Shown here piece by piece: positions 27,179-37,992 of a DNA stretch of 64,000 nt; positions within the stretch are counted from its first letter, which is position 1; each line of letters starts with the position of its first letter. Source of the DNA: an uncultured Opitutales bacterium. GTDB lineage: Bacteria; Verrucomicrobiota; Verrucomicrobiia; Opitutales; Seribacteraceae. The notes under the pieces were generated by a model. That model searched no databases and was not told the origin of the DNA. It saw only the letters and a list, made by a program, of their open reading frames with translations. The stretch lies in assembly GCA_905478775.1 (NCBI GenBank), contig CAJQKB010000044.1, positions 1 to 64,000 on the forward strand. Reading direction: 5' to 3'. The translations under genes were made by a program, and so were the position numbers.

Positions 27179-29395
27179 TCATGAATAGGCACGGACTTGA
27201 TATACTTGTGCTCGATTTAAACCGTGAGTCTGGATTATTTCAATTTCAATCGCACGGGTTTTTACAGTTTCAAAAGAGTGGCGAGAAAATCCGAATTCAT
27301 TATTAGTGACTTCCAACAGTTCTTCCCAATGACCAACATCATTCATGTAATATAGTTTATATTCTTTCACAATCGAGGGTACAATGGGACGTGCAAAAGA
27401 TTGGGGTCGAGAGGGAAATAAAAATTCAAGAGTAGCATCCCAGATAATCTCGACTGAGGAGACATCCAGAGGTTCTTCCCAATGAAATTCGAGATACTCA
27501 GGAAAGCGAAAGTCAGTTTCTTCAGAGATCCATAAATTGGGTAAATGGTCTGGGCGTATTTTGTCATTTATCACATTTCCCACATCGTAAACATGCTGCT
27601 GAGGAAAAACTTCTAATGCAAGCGAACTGGAGAGGTGAGGGGAGTGAGGCAGACTCGGCAAATAGCGAGAGTATGGATTTAGAAAACCCGATTTACTTTC
27701 TTTAATAGACCGATGAAAAAGTAGCCCCACCGCGGTGTTTGATTGTTCGTAAAAAATAACTTTTTGATTGTTGGTGAATTCGATGAAATGCCACCCTTTT
27801 TTTGCAACAGGAGACTCCAATGCAATTTTCTCCCATCGTGCCCCGCCTTTTTTTATTTTTTGCGAACTGGAAACCAAACAACTTCCTGGCGTAGTACTTA
27901 AACTGGAGGAGCATTCAAGGAGACGGAATTCTACAGTACAGTCTTCACTGCTTTCTAAATACAAATAAATTTCATCAATCGAACTCGATGAAACGGGAAA
28001 TTGAATCAATCCCTCGAGCGGGCAAGAATCGAGCTTCTCTGCGGTACTCTTTCCTACAAAACTGCCCAAGGTTGTGGAAGCGATGACCTTGGATTCGGGA
28101 ATCAAGTTATCTGAATCTTCTATGGGCAAAAGACTACAGTTATGATTAACCCGCATTAATCTTTTTTGTAGTGCATGAACGTTACCAACTTTGGCAACCG
28201 TTCGAGGAAGTCTATTTTTAGAAATACAAAATGCAGCACATACTCCCACAGCCTCTCCCATCTGTGCTGAAGTAGGTGGATGTGAAAAACTTGCTGATGC
28301 GCGACTTGTTGCAGAAGAATGCTCTCCCGCGAAAAACAAGTTTTTGACCTTACTGGAATAAAGAGCACGTAATGGAATTTCAAAAGGTTGGGGGAGGGCG
28401 ATCTTACCTCGAGGCGAGCATAAAAGAGAATCAGCTACATCAAGTGGAGCACGACCTAAAGCAACTGAATCATAAAAATGCTTCCCCGACTCCATGTCCT
28501 CAGGCGTAATGATATAATCTCCGGTTGCTCTAAAACCTTGAGAACTTAGGGTGAGCGGAGAAAAATCTTCCAAGAACCAATTTTGAGCTCGCTCAGCCAT
28601 GGGAGAGCGATTTTTTAAATAATCCCATGCAGACCAGATTAAATCAGCAGAATTAACAGAGAGTTCGTTTTTTGCTTTGCCTAACCATTCCACATTATGG
28701 ACTCCCTGGATTTGTTTATCTAAAGATTCGAGTAAATCAAGTTTCGCAGACTGATGGTTTTCCTCCCATTTTAAAGAAACCCAGGAGGGCAACTTAAAGG
28801 GAATCGGTTTCGCAGAGACTGTTAACTGCATACTGGCAGCAGCTCGAAATGTAACCGGAGTAGATGAGGCAGAAGATTTCTCGTATTCCCTTTTATCTAA
28901 CCCTGTTTCTCCTGGAGCATTTGCCAATTGAGATAAAGTACCGTTTCCGGAACAGTCTATGAAGTAGGGTGCACGAAAAATGATACGGCCTCCACGCTGG
29001 CTAGATATGGCAATAATTGATTCGATTTTATCCCCTGCCGAATTTTTTTTCACCTCGAAAAGTTGGGTTTCTAAAAATAACTCGACTCTTTCCTGTTTCC
29101 TAATCCAACTAATCAATGCTCTTTCCTGACCACAATAATTACCTTCTTGGTTTTCCTGGTAAATAGTCGTTTTAATTTCATCTAAAATACCTGTCTCCCG
29201 TTGGTAAGCATAATTGGTCGTGCCTTCAAAATCATACGGAAATTGAATTTCTTTTCCTATTCTTCCACCAATACAAGACCTTGACTCGATCAAGCAAACA
29301 GTAGCACCCTCCCTGGACGCACTCACCGCAGCACAAATCCCTGCTAAACCGGAACCTATTACTACTAAATCACTTCTTTGCGATAATGTTTTCAA
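27179..29395 (-). CDS. FAD-dependent oxidoreductase with C-terminal discoidin-like domain
   Basis: A 738-residue protein of the FAD_oxidored family common in planctomycetes and verrucomicrobia. The dinucleotide fold is at the start (VVIGSGLAGICAAVSASREG, then CLIESRSCIGGRIG), with the Asp/Cys-Ser-Gly segment FIDCSGNGTL at about 155 and LFFAGEHSSATSRAS near 355. After about 460 it changes to beta-rich domains; the last 130 residues (EEPLDVSSVEIIWD through RAIEIEI and QVYQVRAY) resemble an F5/8 type C (discoidin) domain. The substrate is unknown; related fusions are suspected to act on carbohydrates. No signal peptide is clear. Confidence 0.8.
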   Translation of the reverse strand: MKTLSQRSDLVVIGSGLAGICAAVSASREGATVCLIESRSCIGGRIGKEIQFPYDFEGTTNYAYQRETGILDEIKTTIYQENQEGNYCGQERALISWIRKQERVELFLETQLFEVKKNSAGDKIESIIAISSQRGGRIIFRAPYFIDCSGNGTLSQLANAPGETGLDKREYEKSSASSTPVTFRAAASMQLTVSAKPIPFKLPSWVSLKWEENHQSAKLDLLESLDKQIQGVHNVEWLGKAKNELSVNSADLIWSAWDYLKNRSPMAERAQNWFLEDFSPLTLSSQGFRATGDYIITPEDMESGKHFYDSVALGRAPLDVADSLLCSPRGKIALPQPFEIPLRALYSSKVKNLFFAGEHSSATSRASASFSHPPTSAQMGEAVGVCAAFCISKNRLPRTVAKVGNVHALQKRLMRVNHNCSLLPIEDSDNLIPESKVIASTTLGSFVGKSTAEKLDSCPLEGLIQFPVSSSSIDEIYLYLESSEDCTVEFRLLECSSSLSTTPGSCLVSSSQKIKKGGARWEKIALESPVAKKGWHFIEFTNNQKVIFYEQSNTAVGLLFHRSIKESKSGFLNPYSRYLPSLPHSPHLSSSLALEVFPQQHVYDVGNVINDKIRPDHLPNLWISEETDFRFPEYLEFHWEEPLDVSSVEIIWDATLEFLFPSRPQSFARPIVPSIVKEYKLYYMNDVGHWEELLEVTNNEFGFSRHSFETVKTRAIEIEIIQTHGLNRAQVYQVRAYS

Positions 29396-29651
29396 AATTT
29401 GTAATACAGCATTTCGTCATTTGTTTACGAGAATGCAAGAGTCGAATTCGTTAAGCAGATCTAATACCCGAAATTAAGCCTAGTTAATAGTTTGCAGCTA
29501 AAATGTTTGGTATTGTAAGGCACAGTTCATATTTGTAGTTTATTTGGAGTGTTTAAGCCCGCTTCATTTATTTGTTATCTCCCCACCATTTCTCTCGCCC
29601 AGAATGGTTTAAAACCGCTCGGATTTTATTGCGAGGCTTACGCTATCTGAT
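29396..29651. other. Divergent intergenic region upstream of the ACIII operon
   Basis: These 256 bases separate the FAD oxidoreductase (minus) from actA (plus), so both promoters should lie here. I see no coding sequence and no convincing consensus promoter. GAGG at 29633-29636 is the only Shine-Dalgarno-like element before the actA ATG, and its spacing is long. Confidence 0.5.
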
Positions 29652-30392
29652 ATGAGAAATCTTTTTCCTAGATGGGTAAATACAATACCAGTAAAAGTTA
29701 TTTTATCTTTGGGTATTATTGGAGGCACAGTAACCGCAGGCATTACTTACTATGCAACACCAAAATATACAAGAGTTGGGTATCAACCTACTCAACCGGT
29801 TTCTTACGACCACAGTTTTCATGCTGGTCAATTGGGTCTCGATTGTCGTTATTGCCATCACGGCGTTGATAAATCGTCACATGCCAACATCCCATCTGCT
29901 AATGTCTGTATGTCCTGCCATAAGAACATAAAAGCGGATTCCCCTTTACTCGCTCCAATTCGTGATTCTTATTTCGGAGAGGATGAAAATAAGGACGGCA
30001 AACTGTCCGAAGGGGAAGACCTAAATGATGATGGAATTTTAAACGAGGGACCCTCTGTACCATGGGTTCGAATACACAAGGCTCCAGATTATGTTTATTT
30101 CAATCATGCGATACATGTGAACCGCGGAGTGAGTTGCGTGGAATGTCATGGCAGAATTGACCAGATGGAAGTTGTCCATCACGACAAACCTCTCAGCATG
30201 GCATTTTGTTTAGAATGCCATCGAAACCCTGAGAAATCACTTCGCCCGATGAATGAAGTCACTAATCTAGCTTGGTCTATTGCATCGAAAGAGGAAGAAG
30301 ATTCTCACATTACGCAATTTCACGCTGGACTGGATATCAAAAATAAATGGGGTGTTAATCCTCCCCTAAGCTGTACTGGATGCCACCGATGA
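29652..30392 (+). CDS. actA: Alternative complex III subunit ActA, pentaheme cytochrome c
   Basis: A 246-residue membrane-anchored cytochrome. One N-terminal span lies at about 14-35, followed by five CxxCH heme-binding motifs: CRYCH, CMSCH, CVECH, CLECH and, at the very end, CTGCH. This is the pentaheme pattern of ActA, which passes electrons out of the complex in the periplasm. Between the second and third motifs sits an insertion (residues 109-133) with an EF-hand-like loop, Asp111-Asn113-Asp115-Glu122, and a second partial loop, which I do not expect in ActA. It is the first gene of the operon and overlaps actB (ATGA). Confidence 0.95.
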   Translation: MRNLFPRWVNTIPVKVILSLGIIGGTVTAGITYYATPKYTRVGYQPTQPVSYDHSFHAGQLGLDCRYCHHGVDKSSHANIPSANVCMSCHKNIKADSPLLAPIRDSYFGEDENKDGKLSEGEDLNDDGILNEGPSVPWVRIHKAPDYVYFNHAIHVNRGVSCVECHGRIDQMEVVHHDKPLSMAFCLECHRNPEKSLRPMNEVTNLAWSIASKEEEDSHITQFHAGLDIKNKWGVNPPLSCTGCHR

Positions 30393-33300
30393 TTAAACAA
30401 GTGACCGAAGAAACCTTAGAGAACGGAAAGCGTTACTGGAAAAGTCTCGATGATCTAGCTTGCAAGCCAAGTTTTAAAAATTGGGTAGAAAGAGAATTCC
30501 CGGAAGGAGCTAGCATGCTCGAAGGCGTCCAAAGACGAGGATTCATGAAATTAATGGCCGCTTCGTTCGGTCTTGCAGGATTGGGTATGACAGGTTGTAG
30601 AAGACCAGAACATACTATATTGCCTTATGGTAAAAGTCCTGAGGAACTTATCCCCGGCGTACCCAATTACTACGCAACCTCAATGCCTAGTGCACAAGGT
30701 CACACACCATTAATTGTTGAAAGTCACGAAGGTCGTCCAACTAAAATCGAAGGAAACCCTAGTTACATCCCCAACGGTGGTGGTACTTCTATTTATGCAC
30801 AAGCTAGCGTCTTAGATCTCTACGATCCCGACAGAAGCAAGTCTTCTCTTAAACGATCTAATGAAAATGAAGACTCTTGGGATGTCATTTCTTCGGATCA
30901 AGTCAAAGAAGATTTGGTTAACCTGATGAAAGAAGGTAAGGTCGCGATCCTTGCTGAAAAATCAAGTTCAACTGCAAGAAAAGCTCTTTCTGAGTTGTTA
31001 ATTGAAAAGGGTGTTATTTGGACGGAACATGAAGCAATTGATCTCACTTCCCCCGAATACAAATTAGGTAATGCAATTGGAACAGATAGCGGTCTGCGAT
31101 TGATTCCCAATTTGGGTAAGGCATCTCGTGTGTTATCATTGGATTGTGATTTCCTAGGAAACCGAGAACCATTTTCACTTGCGAATACCCGTGCGTTAAT
31201 GAAAGGGAGGAAAGTTCTCTCTGCCAAGGACGCCAAAAAGATGAATCGTCTTTACAGCGTGGAGTCTGACCTGACGATTACGGGTGGAGTGGCAGATCAC
31301 AGGTTACGCCTCGAATCTTCTCAGTTTATTGCATTTACTAACTTGCTTGCCGCAGAAATTTTCACAATCAGAAAAAGTGGATCTAAAGCCGAGATCACAC
31401 GGCTTCAAGAAAGAGGTAATGTATTAAAAACCCATGCAAAATGGATCAGGGAGTGTGCGGTTGATCTATGTTCCAAGCACAAATCAAGTGTTATTTTACC
31501 CGGCGGTCATTTACCCGCAGAAGTTCATTTACTTTGTTATGCTATCAACCAAGCACTAGGTTGTATCGGGCGAACGGTGCAATATCAGGTTACTGATAAA
31601 CCAGCCTCAAACTTGTTGTCGCTACAGCAAGCAATTGGTAAAGATAATGTAAAAACACTTATATTTTTAGGTGGCAACCCTGTTCACAATGCAAGCTCAT
31701 TGGACTGGGGAAATTTATCAGATAAGATTTCAAATAAAATCCACCTCGGTGATTCGGTTAATGAAACTACTTCTATTTGCGATTATCACATTGGTCAGTC
31801 CCATTATTTAGAATCTTGGGATGAAGGAGAGACATGGGATGGAACCGGAATTGTTCCTGTTCAACCCTTGCTTGCTCCCCTTTTTGAAACGATGGCAGAT
31901 TTGGAGTTACTCCAATTGTTGTTAGGTTCTTCTCAAAATACCCATGACTTTGTAAAATCTCTCCAAGAAAAACGCTCTTCTACTGATTCTTATGAAGATT
32001 TCTTAAGACTAGGTGTTGAAAAACAAATTCCAACTTACTATTCGAAGGAAATTCCGCTTTCAGAATTAAGTAAATATAAAGAACAGATACCAAAACCCCC
32101 CACTTTAGATAATCTAGAAGTCTTACTGATCCCAGATTTTCATGCATGGGACGGTCGTTACGCAAACAATGGTTGGATGCAGGAATGTCCTGACCCTATT
32201 TCCAAATTGACTTGGGATAATGCACTTTTAATAAGCCCAGCATTAGCCAAGACCCTTGAGGAAAAATATCCGTCCTTAGGTCTTATTCCCGAACCGACGA
32301 TGCTAAACAAGAATGGTGAAATTGCACCGGATGCGGCTAACTTCGATCATGGTAAACAAAAAGCACCTATTGTTACACTCTCAATAAGTGAAAATCAAAC
32401 CATTGAAGGCCCTCTTTATGTTCAACCTGGTTTAGCTGATTGTAGTATTATTGCAACTCTTGGACTTGGTAGGACAGAAGTTGGTCGAGTAGGCAATGGG
32501 ACTGGATATAATGCCTATCCTCTACTCGGTAATAATTTCGACCGAATCGTATCCAATGTTTCCATTGAACCTACAGGTGAATTTGAAACACTCGCAAATG
32601 TGCAAGAACATTGGTCCATGGAAGGAAGAGCAATTGTACGAGAGGGGAACGCAGAGGAGTATATTTCAGACGAAGCATTTGCCTCTCACATGGGAGCTGA
32701 ATCCCATTCACCAAAAATTTGGGGAAAAGACCAAGAGGCTGATCTTAAATTTAAAGCTCAAACTACTCCTCGGGGAAATTCTTCTTATGAACACCCGGAT
32801 CATAATTACGAGAAATCTGAAACCCCCGGTTTACACCAGTGGGGTATGGCAATCGATTTAAATCAATGCACAGGTTGTAGTGCCTGCGTCGTTGCATGCC
32901 AGAGTGAAAATAACATTCCAATTGTAGGAAAAGACCAAGTTTTGAGAGGTCGAGAAATGCATTGGATCAGGTTGGATCGATATTTTAGTTCAACAGCACG
33001 AGATGGGGCAGAATTACCGTCCGATGTTCAAGTTTCATTCCAAGGTGTTGCCTGCATGCATTGTGAAACCGCACCATGCGAAACAGTATGCCCCGTAAAT
33101 GCAACTGTGCATGATGAAGAAGGTCTTAATGCAATGGCTTACAACCGATGCGTCGGTACCCGCTATTGTGCGAATAATTGTCCTTACAAGGTGAGAAGGT
33201 TTAACTTCTTCGATTGGAATAAACGCCAAACCGATGAACTGTATAAAGGACCTTTGGGTAAGAAAAATGACCCACTTCCAGATATGGGCAAAAATCCAGA

Positions 33301-33772
33301 TGTCACCGTCCGTATGCGCGGAGTCATGGAAAAGTGTACCTATTGTGTGCAAAGAATTCAGGAATCCAAAATCCAAGTTAAAGTAAAAGCACAAAGAAAT
33401 GCTTTGCTGAGCACGGGTAAAGATGGGGCAGATATTGAACTGAGCAATGAAGATATTAAAGTTCCTGATGGAACCATCAAAACTGCCTGTCAACAGGTTT
33501 GCCCGTCTGACAGTATATCATTTGGTGATTTATCAGATCCTGAAAGTGAAGTTAGTAAACTCAAGAATAACCCTCGCGATTATTCTGTGCTTGGATACCT
33601 AAACACTCGTCCAAGAACTACTTTCTTAGCGAAAGTCCGTAACCCGAACCACAGCATGCCAGATTTTGCATCTTCTCCACATGCCGCTCGGGAATACCAT
33701 GACAAAGCACATCCAACCCACCACGAAGAGGGTGATCATGATAACCATGCCAAAGAAGGAGAAAAGCATTAA
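30389..33772 (+). CDS. actB: Alternative complex III subunit ActB, molybdopterin-like/Fe-S protein
   Basis: A subunit of about 1127 residues combining a molybdopterin-oxidoreductase-like half, which in the family carries no cofactor, with a ferredoxin-like half. The N-terminus has [15 protein letters not shown] and a twin-arginine-type [15 protein letters not shown] (residues 48-62), then [12 protein letters not shown]. The Fe-S half carries [41 protein letters not shown] and CTYC with CQQVC, enough for four clusters. It works with ActC/F to move electrons from quinol toward ActA/E. I choose the ATG at 30389, which overlaps the actA stop, over the ATG three codons earlier at 30380. Confidence 0.95.
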   Translation: MIKQVTEETLENGKRYWKSLDDLACKPSFKNWVEREFPEGASMLEGVQRRGFMKLMAASFGLAGLGMTGCRRPEHTILPYGKSPEELIPGVPNYYATSMPSAQGHTPLIVESHEGRPTKIEGNPSYIPNGGGTSIYAQASVLDLYDPDRSKSSLKRSNENEDSWDVISSDQVKEDLVNLMKEGKVAILAEKSSSTARKALSELLIEKGVIWTEHEAIDLTSPEYKLGNAIGTDSGLRLIPNLGKASRVLSLDCDFLGNREPFSLANTRALMKGRKVLSAKDAKKMNRLYSVESDLTITGGVADHRLRLESSQFIAFTNLLAAEIFTIRKSGSKAEITRLQERGNVLKTHAKWIRECAVDLCSKHKSSVILPGGHLPAEVHLLCYAINQALGCIGRTVQYQVTDKPASNLLSLQQAIGKDNVKTLIFLGGNPVHNASSLDWGNLSDKISNKIHLGDSVNETTSICDYHIGQSHYLESWDEGETWDGTGIVPVQPLLAPLFETMADLELLQLLLGSSQNTHDFVKSLQEKRSSTDSYEDFLRLGVEKQIPTYYSKEIPLSELSKYKEQIPKPPTLDNLEVLLIPDFHAWDGRYANNGWMQECPDPISKLTWDNALLISPALAKTLEEKYPSLGLIPEPTMLNKNGEIAPDAANFDHGKQKAPIVTLSISENQTIEGPLYVQPGLADCSIIATLGLGRTEVGRVGNGTGYNAYPLLGNNFDRIVSNVSIEPTGEFETLANVQEHWSMEGRAIVREGNAEEYISDEAFASHMGAESHSPKIWGKDQEADLKFKAQTTPRGNSSYEHPDHNYEKSETPGLHQWGMAIDLNQCTGCSACVVACQSENNIPIVGKDQVLRGREMHWIRLDRYFSSTARDGAELPSDVQVSFQGVACMHCETAPCETVCPVNATVHDEEGLNAMAYNRCVGTRYCANNCPYKVRRFNFFDWNKRQTDELYKGPLGKKNDPLPDMGKNPDVTVRMRGVMEKCTYCVQRIQESKIQVKVKAQRNALLSTGKDGADIELSNEDIKVPDGTIKTACQQVCPSDSISFGDLSDPESEVSKLKNNPRDYSVLGYLNTRPRTTFLAKVRNPNHSMPDFASSPHAAREYHDKAHPTHHEEGDHDNHAKEGEKH

Positions 33773-35193
33773 TGTCTTCTAAGGTAACAGATCAGGCGGA
33801 TGTAATTTCACCCGAATTGATGAAAAAAGTGAACCCTGCAAAGTGGGAAGAGGTTCCACTTGTGCTCAATAAAAGAAATTTTCATTGGGTAACAGAGAAA
33901 ATTTGTGGAATTGTCGAACAGAAGACACCTACCTGGTGGTGGTGGTGTTTTATTACTGCAATGGGCATTGCAAGTTTCACCGGATTGGGACTCGTTTATT
34001 TAGTCTCAACAGGCGTAGGTGTTTGGGGAAATAGCAATCCTGTTAATTGGGGTTGGGCAATTGTGAATTTTGTATTTTGGATTGGTATTGGACATGCCGG
34101 CACCCTGATTTCTGCTATATTATGCCTTCTTAAGCAAAAATGGAGAACATCCATTAATCGTGCATCAGAGGCAATGACTGTATTTGCAGTAATGTGTGCC
34201 GGTATTTTCCCACTGTTTCATGTGGGGCGTGTTTGGTTTGCGTGGTGGTTATTCCCTCTTCCCAACGCGAATGCTATTTGGCCACAGTTTCGAAGTCCCT
34301 TAGAATGGGATGTTTTCGCAGTATCCACTTACTTTACAGTTTCCATATTGTTTTGGTACATGGGCATGATACCGGACTTAGCGGTTCTGAGAGATCGTGC
34401 TAAAGAAACTTGGCGGAAGTATTTTTACGGTGTACTTGCTATGGGTTGGCGAAATGCGAACAACCATTGGCGCAATTTTGAAATGGCCTATCTACTTTTG
34501 GCTGGACTTTCAACCCCTTTAGTACTTTCCGTCCATACAATCGTTTCTTTTGATTTCGCCGTTGCAAATCTTCCCGGGTGGCATACTACGATTTTCCCAC
34601 CTTATTTTGTGGCAGGGGCTATATTTTCTGGATTTGGAATGGTTCTTACTCTATTACTGCCATTACGAGCAATTTTCCGACTTCATGACCTCATTACCGA
34701 GAAGCATATTGATAATATGTGTAAGATCATATTGGCGACTGGAAGCATGGTGGGCTATGCCTACTCGATGGAATTCTTTATTGCTTGGTATGGTGCTAAT
34801 TCATACGAAGGGTTTGCATTTATCAATCGTGCATTCGGGAATTACTGGTGGGCTTATTGGATAATGGTATCCTGTAATGTAATCTGTCCGCAATTATTTT
34901 GGTTCAAATCAATCAAGAATAATATTCCGCTTGTCTGGATCATATCTATTTTTGTTAATGTGGGAATGTGGTTTGAGCGTTTTGTAATCGCAAATACTAC
35001 TCTTTCTCGGGATTTTCTCCCATCTAGTTGGGGGTATTATTCTCCAACTGTTGTCGACATCTTTACCTTCTTTGGTACATTCGGTTTCTTTTCTATTCTG
35101 TTTTTGCTATTTTTGAGATTTTTACCACTAATGCCAATGGCAGAAGTTAAATCAGTTATGCCCGCAGCAGACCCTCATGGAGGGAAACATTAG
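33772..35193 (+). CDS. actC: Alternative complex III subunit ActC, NrfD-like membrane protein
   Basis: A 473-residue integral membrane protein of the NrfD/PsrC family with about ten spans. It binds and oxidises quinol on the periplasmic side in ACIII. Typical stretches are [18 protein letters not shown] at the first span, [16 protein letters not shown] with the conserved His, [14 protein letters not shown], and [11 protein letters not shown]. The start overlaps the actB stop by one base (TAATG). The C-terminal tail is His-containing and cytoplasmic by inference. Confidence 0.95.
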   Translation: MSSKVTDQADVISPELMKKVNPAKWEEVPLVLNKRNFHWVTEKICGIVEQKTPTWWWWCFITAMGIASFTGLGLVYLVSTGVGVWGNSNPVNWGWAIVNFVFWIGIGHAGTLISAILCLLKQKWRTSINRASEAMTVFAVMCAGIFPLFHVGRVWFAWWLFPLPNANAIWPQFRSPLEWDVFAVSTYFTVSILFWYMGMIPDLAVLRDRAKETWRKYFYGVLAMGWRNANNHWRNFEMAYLLLAGLSTPLVLSVHTIVSFDFAVANLPGWHTTIFPPYFVAGAIFSGFGMVLTLLLPLRAIFRLHDLITEKHIDNMCKIILATGSMVGYAYSMEFFIAWYGANSYEGFAFINRAFGNYWWAYWIMVSCNVICPQLFWFKSIKNNIPLVWIISIFVNVGMWFERFVIANTTLSRDFLPSSWGYYSPTVVDIFTFFGTFGFFSILFLLFLRFLPLMPMAEVKSVMPAADPHGGKH

Positions 35194-35201
35194 AATCTAA
35201 A

Positions 35202-35753
35202 ATGAGTAAGCTAATGGACATTAAATACGGCGTTGCTGCTACTTTTAATTCTGCAAAAGACATATACGATGCTGCCGGCAAAGTACGTGAAGAAGGCTTC
35301 AAGAATTGGGAATGCTATACCCCCATTCCGGTTCATGGTTTAGATGCACAAATGGGTGTGGGGCGTTCAAAAGTTCCCTGCTTTACTCTTGCAGGTGGAA
35401 TTACAGGTTTTTTTACCGGGACTTTACTTGTGTGGTTCATGAATTACTACGATTATCCTCTGATTGTTGGTGGTAAACCATACTTCAGTATGATCTATCC
35501 ATTCCCTGTGTTTTATGAACTCACTATTTTGTTTGCTGCATTTGGTACACTTTTTGGAATGTTTTTCTTAAATCGATTACCACAACACAATCATCCTATT
35601 TTTGAACATCCATCTTTCGGAAGAACTGGAGATGATAAATATATGATTGTTATCGAAATTGAAGACCCTAAATTTGATGATGAAGAAACTCCTGAATTTT
35701 TGAAGACTGTGGGTGGTAAATCGATCACTATGATTCGTGAATCAATTGAGTAA
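35202..35753 (+). CDS. actD: Alternative complex III subunit ActD
   Basis: A 183-residue membrane protein of the DUF3341 family. The N-terminal soluble part has YGVAATFNSAKDIYDAA and WECYTPIPVHGLDAQMGVG, the usual ActD beginning. Two spans follow (about 60-82 and 97-122, with PVFYELTILFAAFGT), and a C-terminal cytoplasmic part resembling a ferredoxin-like fold. In known ACIII structures it packs against ActC and ActF and holds no cofactor. It begins 8 bases after actC. Confidence 0.93.
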   Translation: MSKLMDIKYGVAATFNSAKDIYDAAGKVREEGFKNWECYTPIPVHGLDAQMGVGRSKVPCFTLAGGITGFFTGTLLVWFMNYYDYPLIVGGKPYFSMIYPFPVFYELTILFAAFGTLFGMFFLNRLPQHNHPIFEHPSFGRTGDDKYMIVIEIEDPKFDDEETPEFLKTVGGKSITMIRESIE

Positions 35754-35756
35754 AAA

Positions 35757-36419
35757 ATGAGATATTTTATACCAGTATTTATCATCATTGCTGCAAGCAT
35801 CGTGTCCATTATGGGATTCCGGGGCGACTTGACAGAAAATACTCCAATCGAAGTATTTCCTGACATGGACAGGCAAGCTAAATACAAGTCACAAACCAAA
35901 AATCCTTTTTTTGGGGACAATCGGGCGGATCGTTTACCTGTTATTGGTACTGCCATTCGTGGTAACTTAATTACTCAAAACAATGTTTTTTCTGCTACAC
36001 CTAAGTTTCTCAGTGATTCGATCAAAACTGGTAAGGACTCAAATGGGAAATGGCTCAGTAAAATACCGAATGAATTAGGTATTAATATCGATTTGATGCG
36101 TTTGGGAAGAGAGAAATATGATATTCACTGTTCTGTTTGCCACGGCGATTATGGAGATGGAAAAGGAGTCACCTCTTATTTTGGGTTAGCACCGCGTAAC
36201 CTGTCAGATTCATCTCAATCCGGATCTTACTTAGAATCAGCAGCACCATGGTCGGACGGACAAATCTACAATGCAATTGCAATGGGTTCTGCTTCCGGGA
36301 TAATGCTTGGACTGAAAGACAAACTCACTCCTCGTGAGCGATGGGCAATTGTACTATACTTACGAGCACTACAAAGCTATGTGAGCGATGCTACCAATGG
36401 AATTGATAAGAAATCATGA
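35757..36419 (+). CDS. actE: Alternative complex III subunit ActE, monoheme cytochrome c
   Basis: A 220-residue protein with an N-terminal signal or anchor (residues 1-20) and a single heme motif CSVCHGDYGDGKG at about residue 125. The Met region follows in MGSASGIMLGLKDKLTPRERWAIVLYLRAL, a typical class I cytochrome c ending. In ACIII, ActE is the cytochrome from which electrons leave toward the oxidase. It starts 3 bases after actD and overlaps actF by ATGA. Confidence 0.93.
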   Translation: MRYFIPVFIIIAASIVSIMGFRGDLTENTPIEVFPDMDRQAKYKSQTKNPFFGDNRADRLPVIGTAIRGNLITQNNVFSATPKFLSDSIKTGKDSNGKWLSKIPNELGINIDLMRLGREKYDIHCSVCHGDYGDGKGVTSYFGLAPRNLSDSSQSGSYLESAAPWSDGQIYNAIAMGSASGIMLGLKDKLTPRERWAIVLYLRALQSYVSDATNGIDKKS

Positions 36420-37693
36420 GTGAGGTTGCCAAAAAAGATACTGATTTAAAATTACTTGCCGGTGCTGTTCTTGGATTAGCAATTGGTTTAGTTGGATTAT
36501 TCTTGGGACTTTCAAGCGGTGATAAAGCACCCTTCCTTGGATGGTTATGGGGTTGCTCGTTTTGGCTAAGCATTGCAATTGGGATGTTAATGTTAGTCAT
36601 GATTTTCAGAGTTTTTAATTCGAGATGGACACCAGTGGTAAGGAGACAATTGGAGCATGGACTTGCGGCTTTTCCGTGGTTAGGTCTTTGCTTTGCTCCT
36701 CTATTACTTGTGGCTTTATTTGGGGGAGATAACGCTGGCATTTTATGGTCTTGGATCAACCCAGATAGTCCAACAGTTGATGGTATAACTGTTGCAACAG
36801 ATGTTCTCCATCAAAAGAAAGCGGGCTATTTGAACCTTTATTTTTTTAGTTTGCGGATCATTTTATACTTCGCAGTTTTTTGCGGTCTTAGCCATTGGAT
36901 GAGAAAAGTTTCATTTACACAAGACCAGGATGGTGACCCAAAATGGTCACATCTCGGTATGAAAGTCTCAGCGATAGGTATTCCCGCTACGGCATTGGCT
37001 CTCACCTTTGGTGCTTTTGACATGTTCATGAGTTTAGAATATCAATGGTTCTCCACAATGTATGGAGTTTGGTTTTTTTCATCGGGAATGAGAGCTGCAC
37101 TCGCAATCACCATCTTGGGATGCCTTTTCCTTCTCAAAAAGGGTACCCTTACCGGTATTTACAAACAGGCCCATCAATATGATCTAGCCTGTCTTTCCTT
37201 AGCATTTACCGTTTTTTGGGCATATATTAGCTTTTCTCAATATTTCTTGATCTACAGTGCGAACATTCCAGAAGAAACATTTTGGTATAATATTAGAGAA
37301 ATTAACCCCAATACAGGAGAAACTTCAGCTTGGTTTTGGGTAAGCATGGGATTAATTTTTGGACACTTTTTCTTTCCTTTTCTCTACTTACTTTTCTACA
37401 AGAATAAAATCAACGGGGGTCGAATTGCTTTTATTGCACTTTGGATATTAGCTTTTCATCTGCTTGACCTGTACTGGAACATTATTCCGGGGCGTGAGAT
37501 TGTTCCTGGTGCATATGTCGGATACGAAGCCCGTCCTGTACTTGGATTCCATTTATTTTGGGGGATTTCCACCCTAATAGGGGTTGGATGTTTATGTGTG
37601 CGTGCCGTACGACAAAGCTTCAATTCAAACGTTGCTGAGTTAATTCCCGTGAGAGACCCAAGAATTTTAGACTCTTTAAACCATCATGAGTGA
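36416..37693 (+). CDS. actF: Alternative complex III subunit ActF, NrfD-like membrane protein
   Basis: A 425-residue integral membrane protein related to ActC, with about ten spans. It contains the stretch GAFDMFMSLEYQWFSTMYGV with a conserved Asp-Met-Ser-Leu-Glu, and FSQYFLIYSANIPEETFWY, both characteristic of ActF. In ACIII it is thought to contribute to proton translocation rather than to bind quinol. It overlaps actE by 4 bases, and its last codons overlap the small membrane-protein gene by 8 bases. Confidence 0.93.
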   Translation: MSEVAKKDTDLKLLAGAVLGLAIGLVGLFLGLSSGDKAPFLGWLWGCSFWLSIAIGMLMLVMIFRVFNSRWTPVVRRQLEHGLAAFPWLGLCFAPLLLVALFGGDNAGILWSWINPDSPTVDGITVATDVLHQKKAGYLNLYFFSLRIILYFAVFCGLSHWMRKVSFTQDQDGDPKWSHLGMKVSAIGIPATALALTFGAFDMFMSLEYQWFSTMYGVWFFSSGMRAALAITILGCLFLLKKGTLTGIYKQAHQYDLACLSLAFTVFWAYISFSQYFLIYSANIPEETFWYNIREINPNTGETSAWFWVSMGLIFGHFFFPFLYLLFYKNKINGGRIAFIALWILAFHLLDLYWNIIPGREIVPGAYVGYEARPVLGFHLFWGISTLIGVGCLCVRAVRQSFNSNVAELIPVRDPRILDSLNHHE

Positions 37694-37985
37694 TCCTAAA
37701 TTACAGCGTGCAGATGGATGTAGTGTGTTTTTCTCACTTATCATTGGTATCATTTTGGTATCAGCTTATTTTTTATTTCAAGTGTATTTTGATGAGGAAA
37801 ATAATGTTGAATCCCAAAGTATGATTTCGGACCAAAGAAGTAAAAAAATCATGGAGTTCAAAAATGATTCTAATATTTTTGAATCAAAAATTATTAATTT
37901 CCATAACGAAAAAAATTCTAGCCTCGAATCAGTAATGAAAAAAATTACTGAATCTTACCGTCCCAAACCAAATAAAGACCAATAA
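37686..37985 (+). CDS. Small single-span membrane protein between ActF and the CcoN-like gene
   Basis: A 99-residue protein with one membrane span (about 14-34, FFSLIIGIILVSAYFLFQV) and a charged tail with RSKKIMEFKNDSN and SSLESVMKKI. The tail pattern (Arg-rich start, then a hydrophobic IPI/SVM-like helix near the end) faintly recalls a small protein found between ACIII and oxidase genes in other bacteria, but the match is weak. It overlaps actF by 8 bases and ends 7 bases before the CcoN-like gene, so it belongs to the operon. Assembly or linker roles are possible. Confidence 0.75.
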   Translation: MSDPKLQRADGCSVFFSLIIGIILVSAYFLFQVYFDEENNVESQSMISDQRSKKIMEFKNDSNIFESKIINFHNEKNSSLESVMKKITESYRPKPNKDQ

Positions 37986-37992
37986 TCCAAAA

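Noticed and set aside
30380-30388. Upstream ATG as start of actB
   Set aside because: The ATG at 30389 overlaps the actA stop as in the other operon junctions, and the extra three residues add nothing conserved.
36391-36759. Minus-strand frame over the actF start
   Set aside because: It is antisense to a conserved membrane protein and has no independent evidence.
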